NCBI GenBank assembly: GCA_947650365.1
Contig: OX393549.1
Span: 24,603,347-24,667,346, forward strand
Direction of reading: 5' to 3'
Source of the DNA: Chamaelirium japonicum
Taxonomy: Eukaryota > Streptophyta > Magnoliopsida > Liliales > Melanthiaceae
DNA: 64,000 bases
In this document: positions 11,449-23,263 of the stretch, piece after piece
Layout of the letters: every line of letters begins with the position of its first letter
Numbering within the stretch: position 1 is the stretch's first letter
Made by a program: the position numbers and the translations under genes
Notes under the pieces: generated by a model
What the model was told of the DNA's origin: nothing
The model's database searches: none
Seen by the model: only the letters and a program-made list of their open reading frames with translations

Positions 11449-11832
11449 GGAAAAATTACAAAAACCTTCCCTGAACTATAGTACTATACACCTAATTTCA
11501 CATTGATCACTCAATTATTTTTCTTAACAACTTGACCCCCTGAACTATGCTCCGTTTGCATGTTCACCCCCTTCTGTCAATGTTTAGTCATCAAACTTAA
11601 CATTTATCCCTAAAATAGCCTCAATATGGCTAAACATACTTTCTAAATATTACTTATGTTGACTAGGACGATGATAGTTTGGTGTAAAATTAAGTTTGAC
11701 GGTTGAAATTTGATGGAAGGGATGAACATGCAGACAGAGCATAGTTTAGGGGATCAAGTTGTTCAAAAAAATACTTTAGGGATCAATATGAAAGTAGATG
11801 CATAGTTCAAGTCGTTTGTTTGTAGTTTGCCC
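11449..11832. mobile_element. Long-inverted-repeat MITE (about 385 bp)
   Basis: The left arm (about 11455-11580) and the right arm (about 11700-11830) are inverted copies over more than 100 bp with scattered mismatches. For example GAACTATGCTCCGTTTGCAT pairs with ATGCAGACAGAGCATAGTTT. There is no coding capacity. The long arms and small size fit a Mutator-type foldback MITE. The T-rich flanks do not give an unambiguous target duplication. Confidence 0.65.
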
Positions 11833-11984
11833 TTTTTTAATTTTACATTTATTAAATATCTTGATATAAATTTTTATAAACTACAATGTAGCTGCCAAAC
11901 TTGTTTTTTTTATTTGTTACTTCTAACAATTGGCAATGACCTATAATTACCAAACATGTTTTCTGATCTTAATATATCTAGTAC

Positions 11985-12473
11985 AAATAAAAAGGGATTT
12001 TTTTCAAAATAATATTTAAAAATAAAATATTTAAACAAATAGTGTTTGACCAAAAGCAATTACCATACTAGCGCTCTAACAGCCACGTGGCATGTCAGCA
12101 CCGTAAAGCGAGCCATCATATATTTTTTTCATCTTCTGTTTTAAGTAGAACCCAGTATTTGGATTCCAGGGTTTAAACCCGGTATTATGGATATCAGGTT
12201 TATCTGAAATCCAACGAGAAAATGGCTAAGTATGAGAACGTTATATAAGAGGACTTCTGTTAAACTCGATATCCATAATATCGGATTTAAATCCTGTAAT
12301 CCAAATAACGGGTTCTATATGAAACAAAAAAAATAAATCTTGCGGCTCGCTTTACGACGCTGACATGCCACGTGACTGTCAGAGCGCTAAACTGATAAAT
12401 ACTTTCGATCAAACACTATTGAATTAAATATTTACTTTTTAAATATTATTTTGAAAAAAATCCCAAATAAAAA
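11985..12473. mobile_element. Mutator-type MITE, 471 bp, with 9-bp TSD
   Basis: The element spans 11994-12464. Both ends read GGGATTTTTTTCAAAATAAT inward, and the inverted arms stay alignable for roughly 200 bp (including GGCATGTCAGC and AAAGCGAGCC in both). The perfect 9-bp duplication AAATAAAAA lies at 11985-11993 and 12465-12473. A 9-bp duplication with long terminal inverted repeats is the Mutator-superfamily signature. There is no transposase. Confidence 0.88.
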
Positions 12474-14638
12474 AGGTTCTCATTTTCCAAAAAAAAAAAA
12501 TTTCAAACATATCCTTAGTTTTGCCACACTTGTTTCCCACTTAAAAAAGTTTGGAAAAAAAAAATAATAATGGCTTCCAATTCTAAAAGACAGTGCATCC
12601 AATATCAAAACCTTGCCTTTGACCCTCTTCATCAGGTTGAAAAAGATGAAAAGATGTTGAAGTACACAGACAAATTCACCCGGGGGCTCTGAAGCAACCA
12701 AAGAATATGATTTATACAGCAACAAATTCGACTGAACCCTTGACATGGCCACATCTCAAAATCTGAATACAATTTCCGCAGCTAAGGTTCACAATTCCTC
12801 CGTCGAAACACTGGTATTCCGTTCATGACTACCGGAGGTTATCCAAAACCTCTTGCACCGACGATAACAATCCGAAGAAAGAAAAACAAAAAAAAAAATC
12901 GAAGTAAAAGTTACTTTCGAGTATCCTTCCTTAGTTTCACCCTGTATATAGCTGCACCCCCGAAGAAGCCCAACCTAAAACACGAAAATTGACAAAATTA
13001 GAGTAAGAGAGAAAATTAGAGTCTAAAGAAACAAGCAACAAAGCACTGGACCATCAGATTTGCAAATATGACGGGCCTGACAGACATTGGTGAGCAGTGA
13101 GCACTATTTTGACAATTATCGGTAAAAGGGGGTTAACAGTCATGCGATGTAGATGTTGCACCACAAAGCCTCGGAATTACTCGTAGTTTTTTTACGACAT
13201 GACAAACAACACAGGTTGCAAAGAAGACATAACTTCGCATGGAGAGGCAAGATACGGGAAAAGGTTCGTGAATCAAGCCGACCATGATTTCTTCAGGAAT
13301 GAGACCGCTGGAAATATTAAGATGAGTGGGACATGTGGTAGAGGCTTTGCTGGGTAGGTCAAGGGGGATTCGCGGCTTCCAGAACCCTGTAAACAAGGTG
13401 TTGCCTAATCTTCGATGAGGACTGCTACTGATCTAGAAGACTCTTTCCGCCAAATCAAAGACTAAATCTAATTTGGGAAAGTTTCACTCGGACTCTTTTG
13501 GCTGTATAATTTGTACGGTAGACGAATGCAATTTCCTATATCAAACTCTTGCCTTTTGATCAGGTATCAGTTCCAATCTTAAAGGGGCATCTAGTTGATA
13601 GTTGGTCGGAAAGTACTAGCCAATAATTCTTTGGAGGCTTCTTGCTTAGAGTAGCGTTTCATAGCCGACCCCATCCTAATGGTATAGGACTTGTATGATG
13701 ATAGTGATAATGGCAATTTTCCCGTCTAAGATACAAAACAATAGAAAATCAATAAAAAAAAACTTGCAAGTGGATATATGACAACATGTGCTGAACCCTC
13801 AAAAGAAATGAAAAGTGGATATATGACAACATGTGATGAACACTTGAAAGAAAATGATGATGGTCAAGGATAAAAGACCACAGTTGTGATGATGAAAGGA
13901 TGATGACAAAATATAATGACCGGATTCAGGTCTTATCCATGGACTCGACGTAGGGCCCATACATTTACATTTTCATGGACTCGACGTAGGGGCCCATGCA
14001 ATAAGCTAACAGGTTCATTATTTTTTCACTTTTCCTTCAAACAAAACTTGACCTAGTCCTGACCTAATGCTGCAATGATTCCAATGCTTGCATAATTTTA
14101 AGCGACTAAATCTAATATCCAATTTATAACACTTGAACAATAATAGGTAATCCAACTTTGGAAGTCTTGCTTTAAAAAAGGGTTTGTGTGACCTTCAAAA
14201 CAAGGGGTATATAGCTCAAAGACCTTCCATCACAAATATCTCATTACAGGGGAAAAGAAAAGAAAAGCAATGGGACACAATCAGGAACAAAATGTGTAAC
14301 TGCACCACCCCCAGTAGCTCAGTCCACATCAAATACATCCTTCACTGACTAGGCTTTCATCCATATATCACTTACAACTGGGATGAATCTCCTTTATGTA
14401 TTCTGTCCGGTCAATTAAATTCAAAGTGATTATGCATCCTACCGCTTGCGATGTTCGCATTCAATGGACCCAAATGTTAGTAGAGGCATCGGCATAAAAG
14501 CGAGATGTTCAGACACAAAAGCTTCAAGGCATAAGGAATAAGCTTCATAAATTTTCTTCTATGTATAAAAGGAGACTTGGAAAATATCATAGGAGATTTG
14601 CACCATGCAATCAGATTGTCATTTAATTTTCTGGGCAA
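12474..14638. other. Unassigned stretch with small duplications
   Basis: I see no recognisable gene. A minus-strand piece at 12911-12974 could be a terminal exon (separate entry). A ~46-bp duplication built on GTGGATATATGACAACATGT lies at about 13770-13860. CATGGACTCGACGTAGGG occurs twice at about 13937-13998. Frames such as that at 13133-13396 (minus) have no recognisable domain. Confidence 0.5.
12911..12974 (-). other. Candidate 3'-terminal exon of an unidentified minus-strand gene
   Basis: On the minus strand the acceptor TTTTAG at 12975-12980 precedes a 64-nt open segment that ends in TAA (12911-12913). It encodes LGFFGGAAIYRVKLRKDTRK, a glycine/alanine-rich stretch followed by a basic tail, which looks like the end of a small membrane protein. 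A long 3'UTR-like stretch follows downstream. I found no convincing upstream exons and did not recognise the family. Confidence 0.22.
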
Positions 14639-14782
14639 TTTCCCTCCTAAAGTCCAGTGGCTTCAATGACGGCAAATGCATTATCTGATCCATCTCGACC
14701 ATCAAAGCGGTTTCCCTCCTCAAGTCCGACAACTTCAACGACGGTGAAAGGATTTTTCAATCCATCTCGACCATTGAAGCTA
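14639..14782 (+). repeat. 72-bp tandem duplication
   Basis: TTTCCCTCCT(A/C)AAGTCC and the following CTTCAA(T/C)GACGG and CCATCTCGACCAT recur at a spacing of 72 bp. The duplication lies in a short open frame (14657-14917) that has no recognised homology. Confidence 0.75.
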
Positions 14783-14919
14783 GCTCCTCATCCTACTACG
14801 TTTGACATCGGTGCTGCTCACAGGCGGCTCCGTTCTTGCTGTCAAGAACCTGCCGGATTGTCAGTCGAAAAGGGGAGGCGAAGTGGCCCAAAGTCTCCCG
14901 ACGATTATAGAAGGTAAGG

Positions 14920-15890
14920 AAGCCGTTAAGTTTCGATCTTGATGGGATTGTTGTGGGCTCTTGGGTTCTGCGACCGTTTTCAATTGAACTAGGTATTTTG
15001 ATTTATATTATTGAACCGGAGAGCTCTATCCTCTACCTAAATCTTTGGCCATTTTTAGGATGATTTCAAGAGCTTTACGGTTTTGTTTCATATTTTTACT
15101 TCAATTGGTATTTATGCTTTGGTATTAATCAAGAGGGGGTGGTATTTATAGTGGGTTTTAATTATTTTTACTTTTTGAGAAAATTTCCAAGTATTAATTC
15201 ATTAACTGAGTTTCTAATTTTTGTTTGAAGATTTTTCATTTTTGTGAGACAAATTTGGGTTTTATTTTTACAAAATCAATTGTATTTCCATTTCTTTTTT
15301 TAAGGTCAATTGTGGCGTTCTACATATTTGATGAATGGCGGAGTCTTTGAATCAACTTATAGTGATATTTGCATCTTTTTCTTCTTTTGATTTTATCGTA
15401 TTGAGCTTTATGTGTTTTTTAGAAAGAAAAAACTGGTTGGATGTGTAGGCATCGACTGAATAGGCTTTGGTTAACTTTTATTTATTTTTCTCGTATGAGG
15501 CAATCGCCAGTTCAACTACGAGTTATACCCGAAGGCCCATCCACTTCCTCTTCTTGGTGGAGCCATGGACACTATGCAGAGAATCACCTCTACCCCTTCG
15601 TCGACCTCCTCCATGACAACACACTCCTCAAATATGATTAAACAATAAGTAAGGGGAATTAGAACAGATTGTTGAGATTTGGGTTCTTGGTTTTCAGTGG
15701 TTGAAATGATTTTGATTCAAGTTGAGAGATTGATCCCTGTAGGCTTTTTGAATAGATGATTTTAATCCCTTTGAACTTTTGTTGTACCATCCCCTGTCGA
15801 TCGAAATCAAAGGTAAGTCTATCGCTCTCAATGTGATAGTCTATTCTTGCCAGAGCCGCCTCCATCAATGGATCTGTGCAGTGCCACCCA
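14920..15890. other. AT-rich spacer, nothing recognised
   Basis: The sequence is T-rich, with no long frame and no repeat termini that I could pair. Confidence 0.5.
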
Positions 15891-15894
15891 TGTA

Positions 15895-16010
15895 GAATGT
15901 GTTTTGTCACCGAAGGCAATCGTTCAAGGGTTCACGGCTATATATATATACAGTAGGATTCCAATGCCTGTCGGAGCTGTCGTGATTGCCTTCGACGACA
16001 AAACACATTC
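15895..16010. repeat. Inverted repeat (27-bp arms, 62-nt loop)
   Basis: The arm at 15895-15921 (GAATGTGTTTTGTC, then GAAGGCAATC) is complementary to 15984-16010 (GATTGCCTTCG, then GACAAAACACATTC) with a few mismatches. The loop contains a TATATATATA run. A transcript would fold into a hairpin of pre-miRNA-like size, but it could equally be a small foldback remnant. Confidence 0.7.
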
Positions 16011-16239
16011 GACGGAAGCGGCAAACTTCGTCGACGCGCCGATATTGGCATTGGCGTCCACATTCGGTGGCGGCGCCTCGGCCAAAAATGGCCATGGTGT
16101 GCATGTGGCCGCCGCCACTGAATATAGGCGTCAACATCGATGTGGGCGTCGCCGACGAATGTGGACGTCCCAACTAATGTGTTTCACCACCGAAGGCGGC
16201 CATGACAGTGCCGAAAAGCATGGGAAAAGCTAGTAAACG

Positions 16240-17230
16240 ATGCAAGAGTTAACTCTTTTTTTTTTTCATTTTCATTTCCTTATTCCATTATCAGTCTTCA
16301 ACCCCCAGTTAGCCATCAGATCTGTCAACTGATTAATCACTTCCACAGAAGAAATATGAGTTAGTTACAACTTACAAGTCAATATAAATCCAATAAGAAT
16401 TATCCAAAAAAAAAAAAGTGTTAGTTACAACTTATAAGTCGATATTAATCTACAAAGTGTTGGTTAAAAAACAAGTAGATCAAAAAATCATTTAAAGTGA
16501 TGATTACAGCAAAGAGTGAATATTTCTCTAGAATATTGCAAAAAACGTCTTGTCTAATTATTAATATCTACCACAAGAGAGCAAGGGCGGATCTACATAA
16601 GGTCGAGGGGGGGGCAGCTCTCCCTCAAATTCTGAAAAAACATGGACCACTACTTGTATGTTTGGGGCAAACAGAAAACTACTATACTAGTGCCCCCCTT
16701 GTTCCCTGCAAGAGAGGACACCCTAGATATCTTAATTGGTATGCAAACCCCCACTGCCAATGTAGTCAGATATCCAAGAATCTAGTAGTGAAATCCAAGT
16801 GAAAGTTGATACCAAACATGACAACTTCCATAACAAAACATCCTTGAATATGAACTAAATTTACTTAAAATGCCGTAAATTGTTTATCACTTTGAACATA
16901 TATTGAGGTCATGATCACATATCAATAGGCCTAACACATTTTTTGGCACCCGTACCCTCTTCGGTAAACATCTTGATTCTAGAAACTGCACTCCCTTGTT
17001 TGATATAATGTGGTAACATTATGCTGGGACTCTATCTATCCGTTAGATACCCCCACACCTCAAAACCCGGGTCGTAAGGGGAGGTCTACAGAGGGTATAC
17101 GAAGACAACACTGCCCAGCCCGCTAGCCGATGTGGGACTAAACTCCAGCATACCCATCCTCAGCTCACAATTGATCCAAAATCCCACACACTACAGGAAG
17201 AATGTGATACTGATCCCTTTGAGATTAGAA
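16240..17230. other. Unassigned; short duplications and dispersed-repeat debris
   Basis: TTAGTTACAACTTA(C/T)AAGTC is duplicated at about 16361 and 16421. The block starting GGGCGGATCTACA at about 16587 has the texture of a dispersed plant repeat. GATGTGGGACTAAA near 17130 is a phrase seen in LTR-derived repeats. No gene was recognised. Confidence 0.4.
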
Positions 17231-17427
17231 ACTACAACAAATGATAGTTAAGTTTCATCACACCAATGCATCCTCCAGCCAAATTCTTTGGTGAAAGCAT
17301 TCATAACATGCAAATGAAATTCAAATCTGCAGTGCAATTGGGAATTCTAGAAAAGAACATTTCCAAGAACTGTACCTCCAGCTACCTTGGTTCACAGTTT
17401 TCGTGCCCGGTCTCTGGCCCGAGAATC

Positions 17428-18471
17428 TCATTGCTCCCCGGAATTCGTATCTGTTCCTCCTTCGTTGCCACTGGTATTTCTGCCATCCGGGGTAGTACTG
17501 GGCGACCCGGGGGACCGTAATTGCGGGGGCAGTGAGACCATAAACCTTCGCTCCACCACCCCCATCCTCCTTGATCCAGGAGCTACGGTTGTGGCTGCTG
17601 CAGCCCCACCGGCAATGCCGGAACCCGTAGCGCCGGCGGCGGCACTCCCTGCCGGGGCAGGTGGCCCCCTCGCCTGCTGCTCGTAATCCGGGTCGTCGGT
17701 CGGCAGCTCGTAGCGGCAGACGGGGCACGAGTTGTGCAGCTCGAGCCACGGGAGGATGCACTCCTTGTGGTAGATGTGCTTGCAGGGCATCTGCTTCGCC
17801 TGCACTCCGGCCTCGAAGGCGTCCATGCACACCGCGCACTGGGCCTCATCGGAGGCGATCAGGTCCTGCGAGATTTTGACGTCCGCCAGCGACTCGACGG
17901 CGGACTTGGACGCGGGCGGGGTGCCATACCGGTTTGGGTCGTTATCGGCGATCTGCTGCATCAGCTGCTCGAGGCCGGGGCCGATGAAGTAGTCACCGAG
18001 GCCTACGCCGCCGCCGCCGCCGTCCTGCATGACGATCTGGATGACGGCACCGTCGTCCATGAGGTGCTGGAGGTGGTTCTGGAGGAAGTGGAAGGGGTCG
18101 AAGGGATCTTGGTCGGGGGCGGGGGAGGTGAGCCGGATGGGGGAGGGATCGGGGCCGAGGAGGCCGGCCAGATCGCCGGGGCTCCGGAGGTCGAAGCTGA
18201 CAGCCTGGGGCGTTGAGGCGGAGGGGATGAAGTGACGGCGGGATCGTCGGACAATGGTGAATAAGGGAACAAGGTGAGGGTCGCGGTCAGGGTCAGGATC
18301 GGGGTGAGGGTTTGGGTTTTGCTCGTCAAACTCCTCGACGAAGCCGCAGTGGCAGATGGGGCAGGAGACCTCCCCGTCGGGGAAGGGGGTGAGCGTGACC
18401 GTGCGGTCGCACTGGTGGCAGAAGTAGCGCTGCTGGGCGGCGGCGCCGCCTGGTGGCCCGGCGGAGGACAT
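17428..18471 (-). CDS. RING-H2 E3 ubiquitin ligase (RING1/RHC1A-like)
   Basis: This intact single-exon gene has 347 codons from the ATG at 18471 (MSSAGPPGGAAAQQRYFCHQC). The in-frame start 27 codons upstream at 18552 lacks conserved sequence, so I chose the internal Met. Residues about 16-36 form an N-terminal zinc ribbon (two CxxC pairs, YFCHQC and SCPICHCGF). A low-complexity acidic/proline linker follows. Then comes PFHFLQNHLQHLMDDG and, at about 213-254, a RING-H2 finger: CAVC, CKHIYHKEC and CPVCRYEL, with all eight zinc ligands present (C3H2C3). The tail is Gly/Ala/Pro-rich. Zinc-ribbon plus RING-H2 proteins of this layout are cytosolic or nuclear E3 ligases that recruit E2-ubiquitin; the substrate cannot be predicted. 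A 265-bp MITE begins 94 bp upstream of the start codon. Confidence 0.92.
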   Translation of the reverse strand: MSSAGPPGGAAAQQRYFCHQCDRTVTLTPFPDGEVSCPICHCGFVEEFDEQNPNPHPDPDPDRDPHLVPLFTIVRRSRRHFIPSASTPQAVSFDLRSPGDLAGLLGPDPSPIRLTSPAPDQDPFDPFHFLQNHLQHLMDDGAVIQIVMQDGGGGGVGLGDYFIGPGLEQLMQQIADNDPNRYGTPPASKSAVESLADVKISQDLIASDEAQCAVCMDAFEAGVQAKQMPCKHIYHKECILPWLELHNSCPVCRYELPTDDPDYEQQARGPPAPAGSAAAGATGSGIAGGAAAATTVAPGSRRMGVVERRFMVSLPPQLRSPGSPSTTPDGRNTSGNEGGTDTNSGEQ

Positions 18472-18555
18472 ATCTTTCCGGCGATGAGAGAGATGGAACG
18501 GTGGACTGGAGAGAGACGAGATAGATTTCCCCCCTGGGCCCACTCTCTGCAACTG

Positions 18556-18838
18556 AAAATTTAAGGGTTATTTTGACTTTGCCCCCCAAGTTTTGCCTTG
18601 AATTAGACTTTACCCCCCATACTTTCATTAATTAGACTTTACCCCCCAAAACTAACTGTTCCGTCAGCTCACCATCTAAGAGAAAGGGTGAGCTGACGGA
18701 AAAGAAATAAAGTTTTGGGGGGTGAGTTGACGGAACAGTTAATTTTGGGGGGTAAAGTCTAATTAATGAAAATATGGGGGGTAAAGTATAATTCAAGGCA
18801 AAACTTGGGGGGCAAAGTCAAAATAACCCAAAATTTAA
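18556..18838. mobile_element. 265-bp Mutator-type MITE (copy A), upstream of the RING gene
   Basis: The element spans 18565-18829. Its ends are perfect inverted repeats (GGGTTATTTTGACTTTGCCC inward from both sides), and it is nearly palindromic throughout. The perfect 9-bp duplication AAAATTTAA lies at 18556-18564 and 18830-18838. Its interior repeats a TTAGACTTTACCCCCC motif. It probably lies within or just 5' of the RING gene's 5' leader. A second member with identical length is at 22990-23254. Confidence 0.92.
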
Positions 18839-18839
18839 A

Positions 18840-21800
18840 GAAGTATTTTCACCAAAAATAATAATAATAATAAAGAAGTGCCAACAATGACTGTACTGAC
18901 TCGACTCTCGAGAGGTGCCAACTTCGGTATTCGCGGCCCATGGGCCATGGGCATGGGATGAGATAAAATCAGGTCAACCTTAGGGGATTCGAATAAATTA
19001 AAATAATCGCTCCAACCACGAAATCACCGTGGTGGTTCGAGGTCCATACATCTGACACTTGTCTCCACCAGTTTGATCACCCGACCCTTATGATGGGAGT
19101 CCCCTAGGGTTCACCCGGTGCCCTGTAGATCTTAACAATCCAAAATCGTCAATTTGGATGGAAATAACAGGCGTCAATGACTGGACCCTAAACCACGGTG
19201 ATACCGTGGTTCGGGGATCACTGTAGTTCTGGGCGACTGAGTTAAGGGCTTTACCATGCCATGGTGAGTATACGAGTGGCCCTAGCCCAAATTGAGTACA
19301 TTTAGGTGAGGCCTACCGGACCTTAGATTTATCTTTGGCCCAAGACTAGATCCGACTTGGTCCGACCCGTGATTTTATCTCAACCATGATTTTAAATTTC
19401 GATCAAAACTGTAAAATTTCAACGAATTATTTTGATTTTGGTTGGGATAGAAACGAAAAGCAGGGTTAAAACTATGGGCTTGATCATTTCGGTTGGGTTT
19501 CAATATTTTGAGTGAATTTTGGTAAAATTTCAGGAAAAATTGAGGGGCATCAAAACTTGATTGTTTTGAAATCAATGGATTGGTTTCGGTGACCATTTCA
19601 ACAAAATTTTGACATTTCAGAAACATTTCAGGCTTTTCGAGTAAAATTAGTCCATGGATTTTGAATAGCATGTGGGCTCATTTCGGTGGGTGTGAGCCTA
19701 TAGATTGACCTCTTCGTGATGAAAACAAAGACTTGCGTTTTTTTTTCTTCAATCTATTGGTTTTCCACCTTGGTTATGATGGTCCATGCAAGCTTACTAT
19801 ATGTTTGGTATGCGTTTTCTTAAAACAATTTATGTAAATATATATGCACAACTATAAAAGATTCAAATTTTAAATTTAAAAAATTATATTCAAAAACCAC
19901 ATTTTTGATATTTTCAAAAATTCTACAGCATTTCGGTCAAAAAGTTGGTTTCAGCGTTGCCCAAAATCAGACACGAAATCAAAATCTAAAACCTTGATTG
20001 AGACTAATCAAAGTAGACATGTGAGTCATGTGTTCATTCGGTCTTGCTTCTATATTACTAGTCAAGGTCTTTGTCCTCTTTGTGCTAGTTCAAAGCTCTT
20101 CACCTACTATCTTCTCCGGTTTCTATCGGTAACACTTTGGAAGGGCAATACGTGATAGGTATTTCAATGGCCATGATCAACCAAACCAAACATATACTTT
20201 TTAACTTTTTTAGCGATGCTTTTATCTTTTTTTATTAGCAATTTAGCAATGGACAAACTGGTCATTATACTTATTTACTGATAGTTCTTTTATGACTTGA
20301 TATGCTTGAATTTTAATTAAGACGTTGCCCTACTTTTCTCTAGAAAGGGTGAATTTTTTTAGAATAATTGCACATAATTAACAAAGTCTATAATTAAAAA
20401 AATAAATTATTATATTTAATATATTAGACTTAGTATTATAAAGAATATATTAATCAAACCAAACCAACAAACTCACTTGGACTTGATTGGGTTGAGGATT
20501 CCCATCCTAAGGTTGGGTTAGGTTATGGTTAGGGTTGAGATATACTAACTATGAGTTAGTATATCTCAAAAAAAAAACTATGAGTTGGAATTGGGCTTGT
20601 GTGGTACTGCAACCTGATTTAACCCACCCAAGTTTCACCCCTAGTGGAGACCATCTAGAGGTTAGGGATGAGGATAATTGAAAAATAAAAATAATTTTTT
20701 ATGGTATAATCACTAGATTGATGGGTGCATATAGAGGTATCCGCTAAGATGTCAAATAATAACAATGATGGGCTTCCGTTGACTTACTCATCATTTCACT
20801 ATAATTTTAAGATATCTATGACTTTCAACAAATTAATTCAAATATAATTCCCGTATCAATAGTTTTTAAATCAAACCTCTTGTTGTAAAATAATATTCAC
20901 AAATTCAGAGTATAAGTATGGGGGATTACAATGATGTAACATTGTTGATTAGCAGTGCTCTTACAACCTTGGTTAAGATGTAATTTTCACCCACTATGTT
21001 ATTTTCCATTCTTCTATTAGTTAATAACAATAGCTTTGAATATTCTGAGTGGATCAGTGCACATTCTTAGAGGGATTAGTCTGAGTCCAAAGTGGGTCCA
21101 TTGCCAGAAATGTTTCAAGACACCCACCTATCTAAAAATAAAAAAAGTTTAAAATATTTGAATTTTAATAAGATGCAAATGTCGCTATCACAGCATATAA
21201 TAATGTGCAATGATCGAACTAACCCTAATAAAATAAGGTGTAGTTGGCGTGCAATCAAATTAACCACATAGAATACTAAGTGTCGCCAATAAAATAGACA
21301 CAATGCGAGTGATTAGCATTAGGAAATATTTATGGACATCTCATGGAGACTCATATTCATTAGAAAATGCGGTTAAGAAGTCGAAGAAAATTTGAGAATT
21401 TAGAACCCATTAGATAAATAAACCATCACGCGTCATTGATTAGCTAACATCGAGCTGATTTCGTGGGGTCATTCACTCGAGCCATGTTGTGTAGAGTAAG
21501 AAAATTTATCGACTGTTTGAAGCTGGATTCGGTTCAACTATATTTGCCATATTAGGTGCAAACATGTGCAATGCACTGGCAGAATGCTGCTCCGCTCTAT
21601 GAGGCAGAATCAAATGTGACTGGTTGACAGACATGGCACCACCCAATTGCAAGGCTTCAAACTTGAGGTTAATAGTCGATGTACTTTGATGTAGTTACCA
21701 AGCACCGCGATATTGTGTTGCACCCATCGGCTCGACGGATCTACTTGTCTTGTCGCACATGACCCTCATGATCTGGCATAGCCAATTTGAGATTTTGCCA

Positions 21801-22120
21801 ATTTAAATATTTGCTTAAAAAAAGAATCACAAAAAAAAAATATAATTAAAATTAAAGAAATGAGAATTTTTCTTGGGAGACTCGGTGAAAATCCCTTTAC
21901 AGAAGATGCTTTTAAGCAACAGTTGTAACAATGTTTCGGTTTGAGCTAACACCCAGCTCGAAAAGACACTTTTACATTAAACCCCTGCTGACTTATTCAA
22001 CCCTAGCAAATAACTAAAATACCCCTAAATTTATACTCCGATGACCTAATTGATCAAAATTTATTATCCACTAACCCAAATTTACACTCCAGGATCTATA
22101 GCTACAGTGATTTCAATTCG
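18840..22120. other. Gene-poor AT-rich stretch with decayed repeats
   Basis: From about 19370 to 19990 the sequence is a decayed repeat dominated by ATTTCGGT/AAATTTTGG phrases, a texture that recurs at 27.3-28.1 kb. A TA-rich palindromic phrase lies near 20540-20570. No open frame has recognisable protein homology. Confidence 0.5.
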
Positions 22121-22125
22121 GGGTA

Positions 22126-22361
22126 ATGGAGTATAAATTCGGGTGTATATGGAGTATAAATTCGGTTACTACAGTGAAATCATTGTAGCAATCAAATTTA
22201 TACTCTGAAACATTACTGCTACAGTAAAATCAATATAGCAGCTATGGAGTATAAGTATGGGTGTATATGGAGTATAAATCCAGTTGCTACACTAAAATCA
22301 CTCTACAATGATTTCAATATAGCACCCGAATTTATACATCGAAATACTACTGCAAAGTGAA
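22126..22361 (+). repeat. Imperfect ~118-bp tandem duplication
   Basis: ATGGAGTATAA, then GGGTGTATATGGAGTATAAA, then GCTACA(G/C)T(G/A)AAATCA recur at 22126 and 22244. The unit is itself rich in TACAGT/ACTGTA palindromes. Confidence 0.65.
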
Positions 22362-22980
22362 ATCCCTGTAGCAGTTACAGTGTTTTGGGTATACTATTAG
22401 GGATTTCATACTACAACGCATGTAAAAAAGCAAACTATATATCAGGTTCTACAGGGGTACTTAGATGGGCAGAATGATCATTTAAAAAAAATGAGTGGAA
22501 GAGACTTAATGCACTACGAAACAATTAGAGGGGTTGATCAAACTACATGATTGGTTAGAGGGGCCTTAGACTAATAACCCCAATTTTCTTTAATGGAGAA
22601 AGTCCATGATAATTTTTGAACCGAAGGTAACTAAAGCCAGCCATAAGAAAACAATGGCTAATTAATTCACATCAATGATAAATCCAAAATTAAGGCAATG
22701 TGAACATAATTACACATGCATGCCAACTAGAATCCAATAATAAATATCGAGAATTCTCATCATATCATCATTCTATAATATTCAAAGAAAGTGTTTTTTT
22801 TTCATTAAATAAAGGAGAGGAGTTGTGTCGGTCATCTTTTTCTTAATAGATTACTATATTGTTGGGGTATTTAATAGAGTTAATCTCGTCGGAATCCGCG
22901 AGAGGATTCGGGCCCATCGTTATTCGTAAGAGGAGTCGTGCTCATCATTTTTTTTCTGTTAAAATAGTGATCCATATAGA

Positions 22981-23263
22981 TAAATTTTTGAGTTATTTTG
23001 ACTTTACCCCCCAACTTTGCCTTGAATTAGACTTTAACCCCCATATTTCATTAAATAGACTTTACCCCCCAAAACTAACTGTTCCGTCAGCTCACCCCCC
23101 CCCAAAACTTTATTTCTTTTCCGTCAGCTAACCCTTTCTCTTAGATGGTGAGCTGACGGAACAGTTAGTTTTGGGGAGTAAAGTCTAATTAATAAAAGAT
23201 GAGGGGTAAAGTCTAATTCAAGGTAAAATTTGGGGGGCAAAGTCAAAATAATCCTAAATTTTT
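22981..23263. mobile_element. 265-bp Mutator-type MITE (copy B)
   Basis: The element spans 22990-23254, the same length and family as the copy at 18565. The ends read GAGTTATTTTGACTTTACCC and, inverted, GGATTATTTTGACTTTGCCC. The perfect 9-bp duplication TAAATTTTT lies at 22981-22989 and 23255-23263. Its arms are slightly more diverged than those of copy A. Confidence 0.92.

Noticed and set aside
14657..14917. 86-codon frame with basic/serine-rich residues followed by a GAAG|GTAAGG donor-like site
   Set aside because: It overlaps a 72-bp duplication, has no recognisable domain and no matching downstream exon.
15847..16233. 128-codon plus-strand frame and antisense frames
   Set aside because: Overlapping open frames on both strands arise from a GC-rich palindromic stretch; no domain seen.
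17321..18628. Other long frames over the RING gene
   Set aside because: They overlap the RING-H2 coding frame in other frames or strands and reflect its high GC content.
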